Positions 28,703 to 37,311 of a stretch of 64,000 nucleotides of DNA are shown piece by piece. Source of the stretch: a virus; IMG/VR virus record IMGVR_UViG_3300011113_000500, positions 1-64,000 of that record, one strand, 5' to 3'. A program made the translations under genes and the position numbers. Position 1 is the first letter of the stretch. Each line of letters starts with the position of its first letter. The notes below the pieces were generated by a model. That model was not told the DNA's origin and ran no database searches. It saw only the letters and a list, made by a program, of their open reading frames with translations.

Positions 28703-28993
28703 TTATTTTTTAACTTCTAACGTAACCGTTAGTCCTGCTTTTGATAACATAGAGTAGATCATGAACGATTCATTTTGGCCTCCATGGTATACAGATGCCG
28801 ACCCATTCTCATGTACTAGATTAGCCAATTGTACTGCACGTAACGTATTACACATAGGTAATGATGTTGTAAATGTTTTAATCACATGATCAAACGAATT
28901 CACACTATCATTATGTACTATCAATACACAATGCCTACGTTTCTTACGTCCTTTACTTTTCGAAGTGCTCAACTTTAACGACCTTGTCACCAT
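28703..28993 (-). CDS. clpS: ClpS-like adaptor
   Basis: The 96-residue protein has the ClpS core: VLIVHNDSVNSFDHVIKTF, RAVQLANLVHENGSASVYHGG and SKAGLTVTLEVKK. In bacteria ClpS binds ClpA/ClpC and N-degron substrates. A basic N-terminal tail of about 20 residues precedes the core. A phage copy could redirect host proteolysis. It overlaps the next upstream gene by 41 nt. Confidence 0.85.
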   Translation of the reverse strand: MVTRSLKLSTSKSKGRKKRRHCVLIVHNDSVNSFDHVIKTFTTSLPMCNTLRAVQLANLVHENGSASVYHGGQNESFMIYSMLSKAGLTVTLEVKK

Positions 28994-29165
28994 ACTTTGC
29001 TATTAAATATCTTGTTGCCTTTGTCCTATCCTCATTACCGTACGCTGTTATAGCTTCTACTACACTCCTATAATCGTCGATTATATACACTTCATATACA
29101 TTCTGCGTATCAGTTAGGGTTATTTCGCATTGATCTACGACCTGGCTTAGTATTTTCCAATTCAT
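28953..29165 (-). CDS. small hypothetical protein
   Basis: The product is 70 residues with an alpha/beta look (NVYEVYIIDDYRSVVEAI). It overlaps the neighbours on both sides by 41 and 56 nt, unusual even here, so the start could be further in. No family recognised. Confidence 0.5.
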   Translation of the reverse strand: MNWKILSQVVDQCEITLTDTQNVYEVYIIDDYRSVVEAITAYGNEDRTKATRYLIAKYGDKVVKVEHFEK

Positions 29166-29343
29166 CTATTGCCTTTTGTATTAACGTACACTTTTCAAAT
29201 TCATCTCGTCCTGCGTAATAATCTAACAATTTTGATAGCAAAAACTTTTTCTTTTCTTTATCAAAATACTCTGGCCAGACACCTGCACCAATTATTATAC
29301 TATATACTTCTTCGACGGTTAGTTCTAAATAATTATCACTCAT
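29110..29343 (-). CDS. small helical hypothetical protein
   Basis: The 77-residue protein has LTVEEVYSIIIGAGVWPEYF and a Lys/Leu-rich helix with DYYAGRDEFEKC. First gene of the clpS unit; the promoter -7 box ends 4 nt before its ATG. No family recognised. Confidence 0.6.
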   Translation of the reverse strand: MSDNYLELTVEEVYSIIIGAGVWPEYFDKEKKKFLLSKLLDYYAGRDEFEKCTLIQKAIDELENTKPGRRSMRNNPN

Positions 29344-29347
29344 ACCG

Positions 29348-29379
29348 TTAATATAATAACATTATTTCAAAGAAACAAA
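29348..29379 (-). promoter_or_regulatory. promoter for the clpS unit
   Basis: The minus strand reads TTTG (29379-29376), 20 nt, TATATTAA (29355-29348). It directly abuts the stop codon of the SOD gene. Confidence 0.65.
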
Positions 29380-30051
29380 TCAATAAGATACAGTACCAAC
29401 TGCTTTTTGTAAACGTGTTTGTGCAGATTCAAAACAAACTATTTTAAAGAAATCGTTAACATACTTTGCACGATCGTTTTTATACTTCAAGTAATAAGAA
29501 TGTTCCCATAGATCCAATCCGATAAGTATATCACCTGGAATGTTTACTATGTTCATATATGGGTTGTCTTGATTGGGAGTAGTTGCAAAATATAATTGTC
29601 CATTATGATGCATTAACCAACACCAGCCAGATCCAAAATGCTTTGATGCAGCTTCAATAAAGGCTTCTTTGAATTTATCAAACGATCCAAACTGCTTATT
29701 GATCATTGTCAATAGAAGACCATCTTCGATCTTACCCTTACGTTCTGGGTTAAGACCGTTAAAATATATTGTATGGTTGAAATACCCACCCATATTGTTT
29801 CGGAATGTATCACTATATGATCCTACTTTAGATAATAAAACACGTTCAACGTCGTCACCATAGGTTACTGGAATAGCTTCTTTCTTTATAGCTTCGTTAG
29901 CCTTTTCTATGTATCCCATATAATGTTTAGTGTAATGGGTCTTCATAGTTTCTTCATCGAATGGAGAATACTCACTGTACTTGAATGCTAACTTTACCGG
30001 AGTTAGTTCAAATTGTTCTGCTTCACGTAATAATGATTTTAATGATATCAT
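29380..30051 (-). CDS. Fe/Mn superoxide dismutase with a prohead-type leader
   Basis: The 223-residue protein has all four metal ligands of Fe/Mn SOD: His in THYTKHY, His in GYFNHTIYF, and Asp and His in LDLWEHSYYLKYKN. It would turn superoxide into H2O2 and O2. The start MISLKSLLRE differs from normal SODs and matches the short leaders of neighbouring virion-type proteins, ending in L-R-E like a T4 prohead protease site. Packaging in the head is therefore plausible. It is the last gene of the 35-29 kb run before the promoter at 29348. Confidence 0.88.
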   Translation of the reverse strand: MISLKSLLREAEQFELTPVKLAFKYSEYSPFDEETMKTHYTKHYMGYIEKANEAIKKEAIPVTYGDDVERVLLSKVGSYSDTFRNNMGGYFNHTIYFNGLNPERKGKIEDGLLLTMINKQFGSFDKFKEAFIEAASKHFGSGWCWLMHHNGQLYFATTPNQDNPYMNIVNIPGDILIGLDLWEHSYYLKYKNDRAKYVNDFFKIVCFESAQTRLQKAVGTVSY

Positions 30052-30054
30052 GAC

Positions 30055-30618
30055 TTATTTTTTAAAGGCGTCTGGTTTTAATGTAGTTTCTATATCCGGA
30101 AATGCTTGTTTCAATGCATCTGCATACTCTGAACGTGTTAGTAAGTATTTAATAAATTTATCAACAGCTTCATCTGTTAGGTATCCGGGAACTTCATCAG
30201 AAGACCCACTGAAACCACGAACTTTGCCAAGTGTAAATTTACCATCTTTATAATCTACTCCCATACTAGCCACCCCTTCGAAACGCGGCGCTGTGAATTC
30301 AAAGTCTATGCCTGGTTTATTTGCTCCGCTAATAGCTTTCAAAAAAGATTTACCTAGTTTTTTAAAAAATCCACTATCTTCCTTATCCTGAACATCGTCT
30401 TTTGGTAAATACGTCCGTACGTTAGTTAACTTGGCATTAAATTTAGCAGCTTTGTTAAGCAAAGGATAATAGTTTATCCAAATTAAAAATTCGTCTGGAG
30501 CTGATGACGCTTTTTCATCTTCCGCTTCCGTACTATTTTTATAAACAATATCCGATTTTTCTAAAAGATGTTGTTTTTTAACAACATGTTCTGGTATTAA
30601 AGTTTTTAATTTTATCAT
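30055..30618 (-). CDS. probable virion protein with prohead-type leader
   Basis: The 187-residue protein begins MIKLKTLIPEHVV, a leader ending in I-P-E. The body has an acidic N-terminal part and a C-terminal alpha/beta region with EFTAPRFEGVASMGVDYKDG. No enzyme family recognised. Located 3 nt upstream of SOD with the same kind of leader, so possibly a head-interior protein. Confidence 0.6.
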   Translation of the reverse strand: MIKLKTLIPEHVVKKQHLLEKSDIVYKNSTEAEDEKASSAPDEFLIWINYYPLLNKAAKFNAKLTNVRTYLPKDDVQDKEDSGFFKKLGKSFLKAISGANKPGIDFEFTAPRFEGVASMGVDYKDGKFTLGKVRGFSGSSDEVPGYLTDEAVDKFIKYLLTRSEYADALKQAFPDIETTLKPDAFKK

Positions 30619-30642
30619 AAAATTTCCATTTTACTTATTTAT

Positions 30643-31686
30643 TTATCCTTCTATTTTCATGTCCTTAGCATCTTTCATATCGTCCTTCGCCGAATCGATC
30701 ATAGCTTTACCTTGTTCTATTTTAGCCTTTGCAGCATCTATTGCAGCATCTTGTTCTTCTTTAGAAGCTTCTTCTAGTTCGTCTTCATCATCATCCCAAT
30801 CTTCATCATTCCAATTTGGATCGGTTTTACCAAGATAAAAATCGTCTTCATCATCCATATCAACTACATCAAAGTCATCCATATCATCAGTATATTCTTC
30901 ATCATCTATCGGAGCTAATTGATCTATAGTTTTTATTAAAGAATCTCCAGGCGAATATGTATCGCCGTTGTTAGTAACCGAATACTTAACAACCTTACCA
31001 ATTTCTCCAGGTAAATCCATTATCTTTTGCACAATACCCATTGAGCCGTAATGCATACATCCCGGATTGATGTTTTGGATCATATCACCTACTTGGATTG
31101 TATATGGTTCAGATACATCAGAAACATTCAAATCTTCTTCAACTTTTTTAGGAAGACCTTTATGTTTAGTACCCGCAAATTTTTCTAGGTCTTTTTCTGA
31201 CATAGCATCAGCCACTTTAACAATAGCTTTGTTAACATCGTCTTTTGCAGTATCACCACGCTTTACACTTAAAGCAGTTCCAAAGAACTTTTGTTGTTGT
31301 TGTGATAGTGCCTTTTCTACCAATGATTTAAGTTTCATATTTTGTTTTCCTTCGAATGGATTTTTTTTACCCTCACCTTCCTTCTCTTCTTTATCTTTCT
31401 TTTCTTCTGGTTCTTTTTTTGCGCCAGGCACTTCATCTTCTGAAGCTTTTTTGAATGTCTCTAAATCAACATGTTGATTGCCAACTAATAAATGGTCTAT
31501 TAGTTTATAGTCAAATGATTCCATTTCACCGTCGGTATTCATACCAAATCCAACGTCATTATCTTCTACATCATCCGTATCGGTGATAGTCAAATATCCG
31601 CCATCGACATATACCTTTACAGGCATACCTGTCATAACGAATTGACTTATAGTAATGTTATCAAAATATTCTGGTGTTTCTGCCAT
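30643..31686 (-). CDS. acidic virion-type protein, DUF3008-like middle, possible internal start
   Basis: The 347-residue protein has an N-terminal domain (1-80) and a Lys/Glu linker. At Met117 a second start-like MKLKSLVEKALSQQQQKFFG follows a GGAAAACAAAAT lead. The next part (MSEKDLEKFAGTKHKGLP) resembles the short DUF3008 family of phages. The C-terminus is very acidic (DDMDDFDVVDMDDEDD) with an Ala/Lys helix. Two products, full-length and from 31338, are plausible. Confidence 0.65.
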   Translation of the reverse strand: MAETPEYFDNITISQFVMTGMPVKVYVDGGYLTITDTDDVEDNDVGFGMNTDGEMESFDYKLIDHLLVGNQHVDLETFKKASEDEVPGAKKEPEEKKDKEEKEGEGKKNPFEGKQNMKLKSLVEKALSQQQQKFFGTALSVKRGDTAKDDVNKAIVKVADAMSEKDLEKFAGTKHKGLPKKVEEDLNVSDVSEPYTIQVGDMIQNINPGCMHYGSMGIVQKIMDLPGEIGKVVKYSVTNNGDTYSPGDSLIKTIDQLAPIDDEEYTDDMDDFDVVDMDDEDDFYLGKTDPNWNDEDWDDDEDELEEASKEEQDAAIDAAKAKIEQGKAMIDSAKDDMKDAKDMKIEG

Positions 31687-31717
31687 ATGTTATCCAATTT
31701 AATATAAATATCTATGA

Positions 31718-32053
31718 TTACATAAAGACTTGTATACAAACAATAACTACCGCTAATAATAAACATATGAAAGTTTTCATCGTTAACGGCTCATTAAACA
31801 AGGCCATTGACATTGTAGTAAACACAATTATTCCAATTGCAAATCCTATCAGTCGACTCGGCCATAATTCTCCAGCGCTAGCTAATACTAGATACTTTGT
31901 AGATTGCATGTACAACCAAGCTAATGGCACTCCCATTAGTATTACGAGCCAAGTGTGATCCTTGAAGGTTTGATATTTAACATATCCTTGTATTTGAATA
32001 AAGGTTAGTATTTGGGCTACTAAGCCATATATAAACCCAATAATATAGTTCAT
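31718..32053 (-). CDS. four-helix membrane protein (DMT/SMR-like)
   Basis: The 111-residue protein has four hydrophobic segments. The last pair, MALFNEPLTMKTFICLLLAV, resembles EamA/SMR-type transporters in which a Glu precedes the final helix. Similar short membrane proteins occur in other large phages. Transport activity is not proven. Coupled by ATGA to the next upstream gene. Confidence 0.65.
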   Translation of the reverse strand: MNYIIGFIYGLVAQILTFIQIQGYVKYQTFKDHTWLVILMGVPLAWLYMQSTKYLVLASAGELWPSRLIGFAIGIIVFTTMSMALFNEPLTMKTFICLLLAVVIVCIQVFM

Positions 32054-32307
32054 GATTTAATGATTAAAAGCTTTAAGTCTCCCGTGCCTTTTATAACACG
32101 GTGTATACGCTCTTTTTGAATGAAAATAGGTTTATCAAAACCAATTGGTAGTTCATTGTCAAATTGAAATTGCCAATCCGTTGTATGTAGTGCTTCAATT
32201 GTACGATCCTCAGCATCCCGATGCCATATAAGATCCATTTCATCTATACTTGATTCGAACAAACGATAAGATAAATTTGCTAGTGTAACTTCTTTATAAG
32301 GTTTCAT
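32050..32307 (-). CDS. conserved phage protein, cupin-like
   Basis: The 85-residue protein has the order MDLIWHRDAEDRTIEAL, DWQFQFDNELPIGF, then IPKERIHRVIKGTGDLKL-type residues. This pattern is frequent in T4-like phages, with unknown role. The WHRD and IHR His residues suggest a small cupin-like barrel. Confidence 0.68.
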   Translation of the reverse strand: MKPYKEVTLANLSYRLFESSIDEMDLIWHRDAEDRTIEALHTTDWQFQFDNELPIGFDKPIFIQKERIHRVIKGTGDLKLLIIKS

Positions 32308-32322
32308 TGTAATTTTCTACTA

Positions 32323-33075
32323 TTAACGATATGTTATTGTCGATGGCCCTAAAGCACATGAAAGTGCAACTGAACATGAAACTTGGAATATCATATAAGG
32401 ATATTGTATTACTGGCGCTGATACTCCGTAATACCCGATTTGTGATTCGCCTGTATAACTTGATATTAATCTATCGGAGTTAGCATTTGTATTTCCAGCC
32501 AATCCTCTTATATAATAAGTTGTTGTTCCAGTTTCAGTGTCATTGAAATTAGATGTAAAGAATGTTCTTTCTATATGATACTTGGTATTGGCAGAGCTAG
32601 TAAAATTATATGTAGCTAATAAAGTATCAAGGGTTGTTCCATTGGAAGAGGCATATAACGCAGATGCAATAATAGCTCCAGGCGCATATCCAGATGTTAT
32701 TATTGATAAATCTAACCAATAGTTTCTATCTACATTGATGATATTATGACTGAAGAGTGTTGTTCTCCCAGCACCGACCCAGCCATCTTCACCGACTGTC
32801 TGTGATAACACCCCTCCGAATGTTAAAATAGATGGAATATACAGTCCAGGTGTGACATATGATGCTGTCGCAGCAGTACCTTGTAATGAGCCTGTTATTC
32901 CGCCAGTAACAGTTAGAGATCCGGTAATGGCTTGGGAACCAGTATTAAAGACTAAGCTATCGGTTATGTTAATGAGATTGTTTCTCACAATAGCTGCTGT
33001 AATAGCGCCGGTTGTGTTATCTGCTATTTGCGTATTAATGGCAGATTGTAATGTACTTTTGTTTTGTTGTGACAT
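32323..33075 (-). CDS. virion/fibre-type structural protein
   Basis: The 250-residue protein is Thr/Ser/Gly/Asn-rich. A short helical start is followed by the repeat-like phrase SLTVTGGITGSLQGTAATASY, which is typical of phage appendage proteins, and then a long beta-rich part. Probably a fibre or head-decoration protein. The rich Ser/Thr surface could be a target of the glycan cluster nearby (inference). Confidence 0.7.
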   Translation of the reverse strand: MSQQNKSTLQSAINTQIADNTTGAITAAIVRNNLINITDSLVFNTGSQAITGSLTVTGGITGSLQGTAATASYVTPGLYIPSILTFGGVLSQTVGEDGWVGAGRTTLFSHNIINVDRNYWLDLSIITSGYAPGAIIASALYASSNGTTLDTLLATYNFTSSANTKYHIERTFFTSNFNDTETGTTTYYIRGLAGNTNANSDRLISSYTGESQIGYYGVSAPVIQYPYMIFQVSCSVALSCALGPSTITYR

Positions 33076-33087
33076 GGTTTAATTTTA

Positions 33088-33309
33088 TTAGTTAAAGGCG
33101 TTTGAGAATGCACTAGAAAAAGCTCTAACAGAAGGAGTTGAAGCTCCACTACTGCCAGCCGCTAATTGCTGTAATTGATAATCGCGTAATAAATATTCCT
33201 GAAGTAACTGCTGTTGATAATGATCATAAGCACGTTTTTGCTCCAGTAACGGTAAATTTCTAATATGATTTAGTCTAACAAATTCAGACCATAACATTGA
33301 CGGATACAT
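33088..33309 (-). CDS. small virion-type protein
   Basis: The 73-residue protein has a helical Gln/Leu-rich middle (YDHYQQQLLQEYLLRDYQLQ) and a Ser/Ala end. Located between two structural-type genes with 12 and 24 nt gaps. No family recognised. Confidence 0.6.
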   Translation of the reverse strand: MYPSMLWSEFVRLNHIRNLPLLEQKRAYDHYQQQLLQEYLLRDYQLQQLAAGSSGASTPSVRAFSSAFSNAFN

Positions 33310-33333
33310 ATGTATATATTTTTATTTATTTTA

Positions 33334-33900
33334 TTACCAGTAAGTGCTCATGTTAGACCCCATACCTAAGCCTTTTGCATATCTAGGTAAATTGCATGCC
33401 CAGTAGCCTGCCTTAGTACGATCTTTCTTTTTATCACATTGATGACGTGCAGCAAAAGCTTTTCTTGCTTCTGGATTACGTATTTTAGCGCTCAATCCGG
33501 TAGTATCTCCAAACGATATCTTTTTAACGTTGCCTGTCTTAGGATTCTTCACATAAACGTAATACTTACGACTACCACCACGTTTAGGTTTATTAAGATC
33601 AACGTCTTTACCTTGATATTCAGCTTCATTCATGTTTTCAATCATAGGTAAATCTAAAGGAACCATTACTCCTTCGTATAGAGCAAATTCTCCTATATCG
33701 GTGCCTAGTACTTCCTGATCATATACATCGGCTTCTAGTTTACCTTCACGTAATAATCGTTTAGCTTCTAACATTAACATGCAGTATGCAGAAGATCCGT
33801 ATCGGAATACATTGTCATGTATTGATATCTTGTTATTGATATGATATCTTAAATTTTCTGATATCACTATCTCATTGAGTATGTTGCCTAATTTTACCAT
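33334..33900 (-). CDS. virion-type protein with DUF5872-like C-terminus and prohead-type leader
   Basis: The 188-residue protein starts MVKLGNILNEIV, a leader ending in L-N-E. The second half has KRGGSRKYYVYVKNPKTGNV, ISFGDTTGLSAKI, RKAFAARHQCD and GYWACNLPRYA, the pattern I know from DUF5872 phage proteins. Likely structural; biochemical role unknown. Confidence 0.7.
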   Translation of the reverse strand: MVKLGNILNEIVISENLRYHINNKISIHDNVFRYGSSAYCMLMLEAKRLLREGKLEADVYDQEVLGTDIGEFALYEGVMVPLDLPMIENMNEAEYQGKDVDLNKPKRGGSRKYYVYVKNPKTGNVKKISFGDTTGLSAKIRNPEARKAFAARHQCDKKKDRTKAGYWACNLPRYAKGLGMGSNMSTYW

Positions 33901-33912
33901 CGAATATAAATA

Positions 33913-34050
33913 TTACTTATGTTTATTACTACGAGGCTTTTGTTTAGGTAGTTCATCGTGTTCCGTACGTATACGTTTTTTCATCTTTTGCTTTTTGATA
34001 GGTTCATCATCTTCGTAACTATCAATCTGATTAGGATGGATCTTTGCCAT
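33913..34050 (-). CDS. 45-residue basic hydrophilic protein
   Basis: ATG 34050 to TAA 33913: MAKIHPNQIDSYEDDEPIKK then a Lys/Arg-rich tail. It fits exactly between two genes (2 and 12 nt). Function unknown. Confidence 0.5.
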   Translation of the reverse strand: MAKIHPNQIDSYEDDEPIKKQKMKKRIRTEHDELPKQKPRSNKHK

Positions 34051-34052
34051 GA

Positions 34053-34301
34053 TTAATTTGGAATTCTGACTTTAAGTTTTGAAATTGCATCTAAAAACTC
34101 TTCTGCGGTTAGATGCTTACCGCGATCCGTAACAATATCGATATGATTAATAATATCATGTTCAGTGTCTATAATTTTTTTAAGTACTTTAAAACCGCTA
34201 GCGGCCCAAAAGACTCCAAATCCATTATCTTCGCCTAATTGCCTATCATCTTTAATAACATCGTTCATTGTATCATCTGGAAATAGAATAAAATATCTCA
34301 T
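34053..34301 (-). CDS. conserved small phage protein
   Basis: The 82-residue protein has YFILFPDDTMNDVI, LGEDNGFGVFWAASGFKVL and a C-terminal LTAEEFLDAISKL helix. The pattern of LFPGD-type start and FWxxSGF occurs in many large phages without known function. Coupled by ATGA to the epimerase gene. Confidence 0.65.
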   Translation of the reverse strand: MRYFILFPDDTMNDVIKDDRQLGEDNGFGVFWAASGFKVLKKIIDTEHDIINHIDIVTDRGKHLTAEEFLDAISKLKVRIPN

Positions 34302-35152
34302 TTATTATAAATATTTAATGATTTTATATAATCCTCTACATTTTCTGTCGGATGCCATCCTAGAATATCGTTAGCCGTTGTATCTGTACATAACGTTTCT
34401 TGAGCCTCGCCGGGTTTATCTTCCATATATTCTATATTTGTTACTCCGTACATATTAGCAATATCACGTACTGAATAATTCTTACCACGGCCTAATTCAA
34501 ATTCATATCCCCAAGCATCTCGTTCATATACTTTAATTAATGCATCTACAATATCATGTACATGTGTAAAGTCTCTACGTTTAGAGCCGTCGCCGTATAT
34601 TATTAACGACTTTCCTTCCTCTATTCGTTTCTCCCATGCGCCTAATAAAGTACAGTACCCACCTTCCTTTAAATGATATGGGCCATAAACATTATAAAAT
34701 CTAGCTATACTAGCTTTTAAATTATAATGTATTTGAAATAGTTTGATAATTTCTTCACCTACATCTTTGCTAAAAGTATATGGATTTTTAAATTTACCTG
34801 AATGGTGTGAACTGCTACCGGCATACACTAATGGTATTTCATTTTCCGCACACCATTTTGCTAACTTCATTGTAGCGTTTGCATTTGTGGTAAAATATAG
34901 TTCCGGATCTGAGAATGATGGCTGTATCCTTGCGGTTGCCGCTAAATGATATACTACATCGAATCTTCCGTATCCGGAATAGTTACTTACATTACGTATA
35001 TCAAACTCAATATACTGACACCCTTTTTGATGATTTGATTTAAGTCCAGTATGATAATTATCAAAAGACACTACCGTATGCCCTTCAGACAATAATCTTT
35101 TAATTAGATTCGTACCTACAAATCCAGCTCCGCCTGTTACTAGTATGTTCAT
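34298..35152 (-). CDS. NAD-dependent sugar-nucleotide epimerase/dehydratase
   Basis: The 284-residue SDR has the dinucleotide motif GGAGFVG (7-13), the VVYHLAA strand, an SSS site and the catalytic YTFSK pair. The C-terminal part has RRDFTHVHDIVDAL, as in GalE/RmlB-type enzymes that act on UDP- or dTDP-sugars. It is the last gene of the glycan cluster; product stereochemistry cannot be told. Confidence 0.88.
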   Translation of the reverse strand: MNILVTGGAGFVGTNLIKRLLSEGHTVVSFDNYHTGLKSNHQKGCQYIEFDIRNVSNYSGYGRFDVVYHLAATARIQPSFSDPELYFTTNANATMKLAKWCAENEIPLVYAGSSSHHSGKFKNPYTFSKDVGEEIIKLFQIHYNLKASIARFYNVYGPYHLKEGGYCTLLGAWEKRIEEGKSLIIYGDGSKRRDFTHVHDIVDALIKVYERDAWGYEFELGRGKNYSVRDIANMYGVTNIEYMEDKPGEAQETLCTDTTANDILGWHPTENVEDYIKSLNIYNK

Positions 35153-36369
35153 AACTTAATTAATTCATGTTCATATGTTTTTACATGTAAAATAGTAATT
35201 TTAAAACAATCGATATGATACTCTCCACATACTTCGTCTATATCTACATCTTTAATTGTTTGTGCTATTACATGCGATAAATTTTGTATGATATCGAAAG
35301 ATCCTTGAGTAAATTTGTTAGCATCAAACTCAACTATTATATCATTTTCCGCATATGGATCGTTTTCTTTTTTGATAAGTACGCGAGTACGTAGATCAAA
35401 CTTAGTATTACTCTGCTCCATTTCAATATAGTCTTGTAGTCTACCTATACTGAATACTTCTTCTGTATATATTCTATCACACCATGGTTCTAGGGCCTGT
35501 AACAGACTAAGGTTGCCGTTATTCATTACAAATGCTACATTATATTTAGGCGGTATTATAGGTTTCATTAAAGCGTCATGTTGTACAAAATGTCCCCATT
35601 TACGAATAAAGTTTCGACTACTACGTACATTTTGAGCTTCCCATTCTGTACTATTTTTACCTGGTGTAGTTAACGTAGGATTAAATCTACTTCCGCGGCA
35701 TGTCATATGATATACACATCCTTTCCATGTTTGGATGAACTTAACTCCATTTAATTGAAATCTATTAAAGATATCACTATCTTCTTTACTCTGCGGTGCA
35801 TATAACGGATCATGTCCGCCTATTTCTTGGAAGTCAGCTTTCATAAATGCCCATGGAGCAAATATGCCTTCTGTTATAGTATTTCCTTTGAAACTATCAA
35901 CCGACGAGAACCATTCCAAAAATTCTCCTTCATTAAAATCTTCAGGCTCAACTCCCCAATCTGCTAATACTTTCTCAGGCCCGTCTGGATGTAATGGCGG
36001 CTCGATTCTTGTTAATGATACAATTTTTTTAGAACCTATATGTTTTTCAATCTCATCTATTGCGCCCGGGCATAGATACATATCTGCATGATATATCATA
36101 CATACGTCATAACTAGCCACTTCATTGACCAATCTATCATATAAAATAGTATGCCCCAAACGTTCCGGGCCTTCGTTGCGAATACATTTAAAGTTAGTAT
36201 CACCGCCTTCTAAAACTTGTTGACACCATTCCCATGTGCCGTCAGTACTAGCATCATCGGCTACGCATATCTCTACGATATGTTCGCCTTGATTGTCTCT
36301 AATTGCTTGATATGCCCATTTAAGGTATTTCAAGTTATTTCTTGTTGGTTGTATTATTGATATGTTCAT
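35149..36369 (-). CDS. family 2 glycosyltransferase
   Basis: The 406-residue protein has a GT-A domain: ISIIQPTRNNLKYLK at the start, CVADDASTDGTWEW, and MIYHADMYLCPG with the DxD-like metal site. EDSDIFNRFQLNG follows. The last 130 residues are an extra domain. It overlaps the epimerase by ATGA. Donor and acceptor unknown. Confidence 0.85.
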   Translation of the reverse strand: MNISIIQPTRNNLKYLKWAYQAIRDNQGEHIVEICVADDASTDGTWEWCQQVLEGGDTNFKCIRNEGPERLGHTILYDRLVNEVASYDVCMIYHADMYLCPGAIDEIEKHIGSKKIVSLTRIEPPLHPDGPEKVLADWGVEPEDFNEGEFLEWFSSVDSFKGNTITEGIFAPWAFMKADFQEIGGHDPLYAPQSKEDSDIFNRFQLNGVKFIQTWKGCVYHMTCRGSRFNPTLTTPGKNSTEWEAQNVRSSRNFIRKWGHFVQHDALMKPIIPPKYNVAFVMNNGNLSLLQALEPWCDRIYTEEVFSIGRLQDYIEMEQSNTKFDLRTRVLIKKENDPYAENDIIVEFDANKFTQGSFDIIQNLSHVIAQTIKDVDIDEVCGEYHIDCFKITILHVKTYEHELIKL

Positions 36370-36375
36370 ATTTTT

Positions 36376-37311
36376 TTATTTAAATACATTATGTATTGTT
36401 TCATATAATTTACTATAATCACGATATCCACGTGCCAGTATGTCATCTTTTTTATCGATTATCGGATATATTGGAGCATTTGATAGTTTCTTGAAATATG
36501 AATCTCCTTCGAAGTATCCAGGACGTATATCACCTGATGTATTAACATAGATTACAACCGGCATACCGAAGTAACTACATAAAATACTAGAACCTCCTCC
36601 CATTGATATGAATCCGGATGCTCTAGAATATATCTTTAATTGAGACTCATTATATGTACCTGGTATACTTGTTACAATATCATCAAATAGATATGCATTG
36701 TCTAACATTTCAATCAATTGATAATCCGTAATGATACCTACACCCTCAACATTTGCTGATATGTTCGGATTAACTAACTCATTCGGGTCAGTAGCAAACT
36801 CAGTATTTTTAGGTCGTTTATATATAACAGAATAACCCTTTTCGGTTAAGTATGTAATGATATTATATAAGGATTCTATATCAAAATATCCTACCGGTGA
36901 TACCCCATGTTCTAGATTATAACGATTTGATATCACAATAAAATTATCTGGTAATTCTAACGATGCATCAAAATACTTAGTTTTATAATCCGGAGCTATC
37001 CATTTTGAATAATCTAAACATCCATTCATTTCATATTGTTCAGCTTCAGTTAGTTCCGAATAATCTTTACCTGTCAATGCTATAGCATTATGATGTATCC
37101 ATGTATTCGGCAAATTCTGCACTCCATTAGTTCTGTTATCTACACTACGTTTAGAATATCGCTCTTCAACATCATCTGTAAAGAAATAAAAAGGCTTCAT
37201 ATCTGTACATGTGATCACTTTTTCTAACATGCCATGTTGTTTCAGCCAATTAGCATATGGAATTGAACAAACTAATTCATATCCAAATTCTGGGTACACA
37301 TCAATTGTCAT
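36376..37311 (-). CDS. GT-B-like glycosyltransferase
   Basis: The 311-residue protein has a FISMGGGSSILCSYFGMPVVIY stretch typical of the donor side of GT-B enzymes such as heptosyltransferases or GT61-type proteins, and a GYSVIYKRPKNTEF segment. No full family match by eye. It lies between sugar-nucleotide genes and overlaps one by 11 nt. Confidence 0.6.
   Translation of the reverse strand: MTIDVYPEFGYELVCSIPYANWLKQHGMLEKVITCTDMKPFYFFTDDVEERYSKRSVDNRTNGVQNLPNTWIHHNAIALTGKDYSELTEAEQYEMNGCLDYSKWIAPDYKTKYFDASLELPDNFIVISNRYNLEHGVSPVGYFDIESLYNIITYLTEKGYSVIYKRPKNTEFATDPNELVNPNISANVEGVGIITDYQLIEMLDNAYLFDDIVTSIPGTYNESQLKIYSRASGFISMGGGSSILCSYFGMPVVIYVNTSGDIRPGYFEGDSYFKKLSNAPIYPIIDKKDDILARGYRDYSKLYETIHNVFK

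Noticed and set aside
17465-34310. T4-type late promoters (TATAAATA-like strings such as ATAAATATA before several genes)
   Set aside because: The strings are mostly on the wrong strand or lack fixed spacing to start codons, and are expected by chance in AT-rich spacers. Some could be weak -7 boxes, but no matching -33 box was found.
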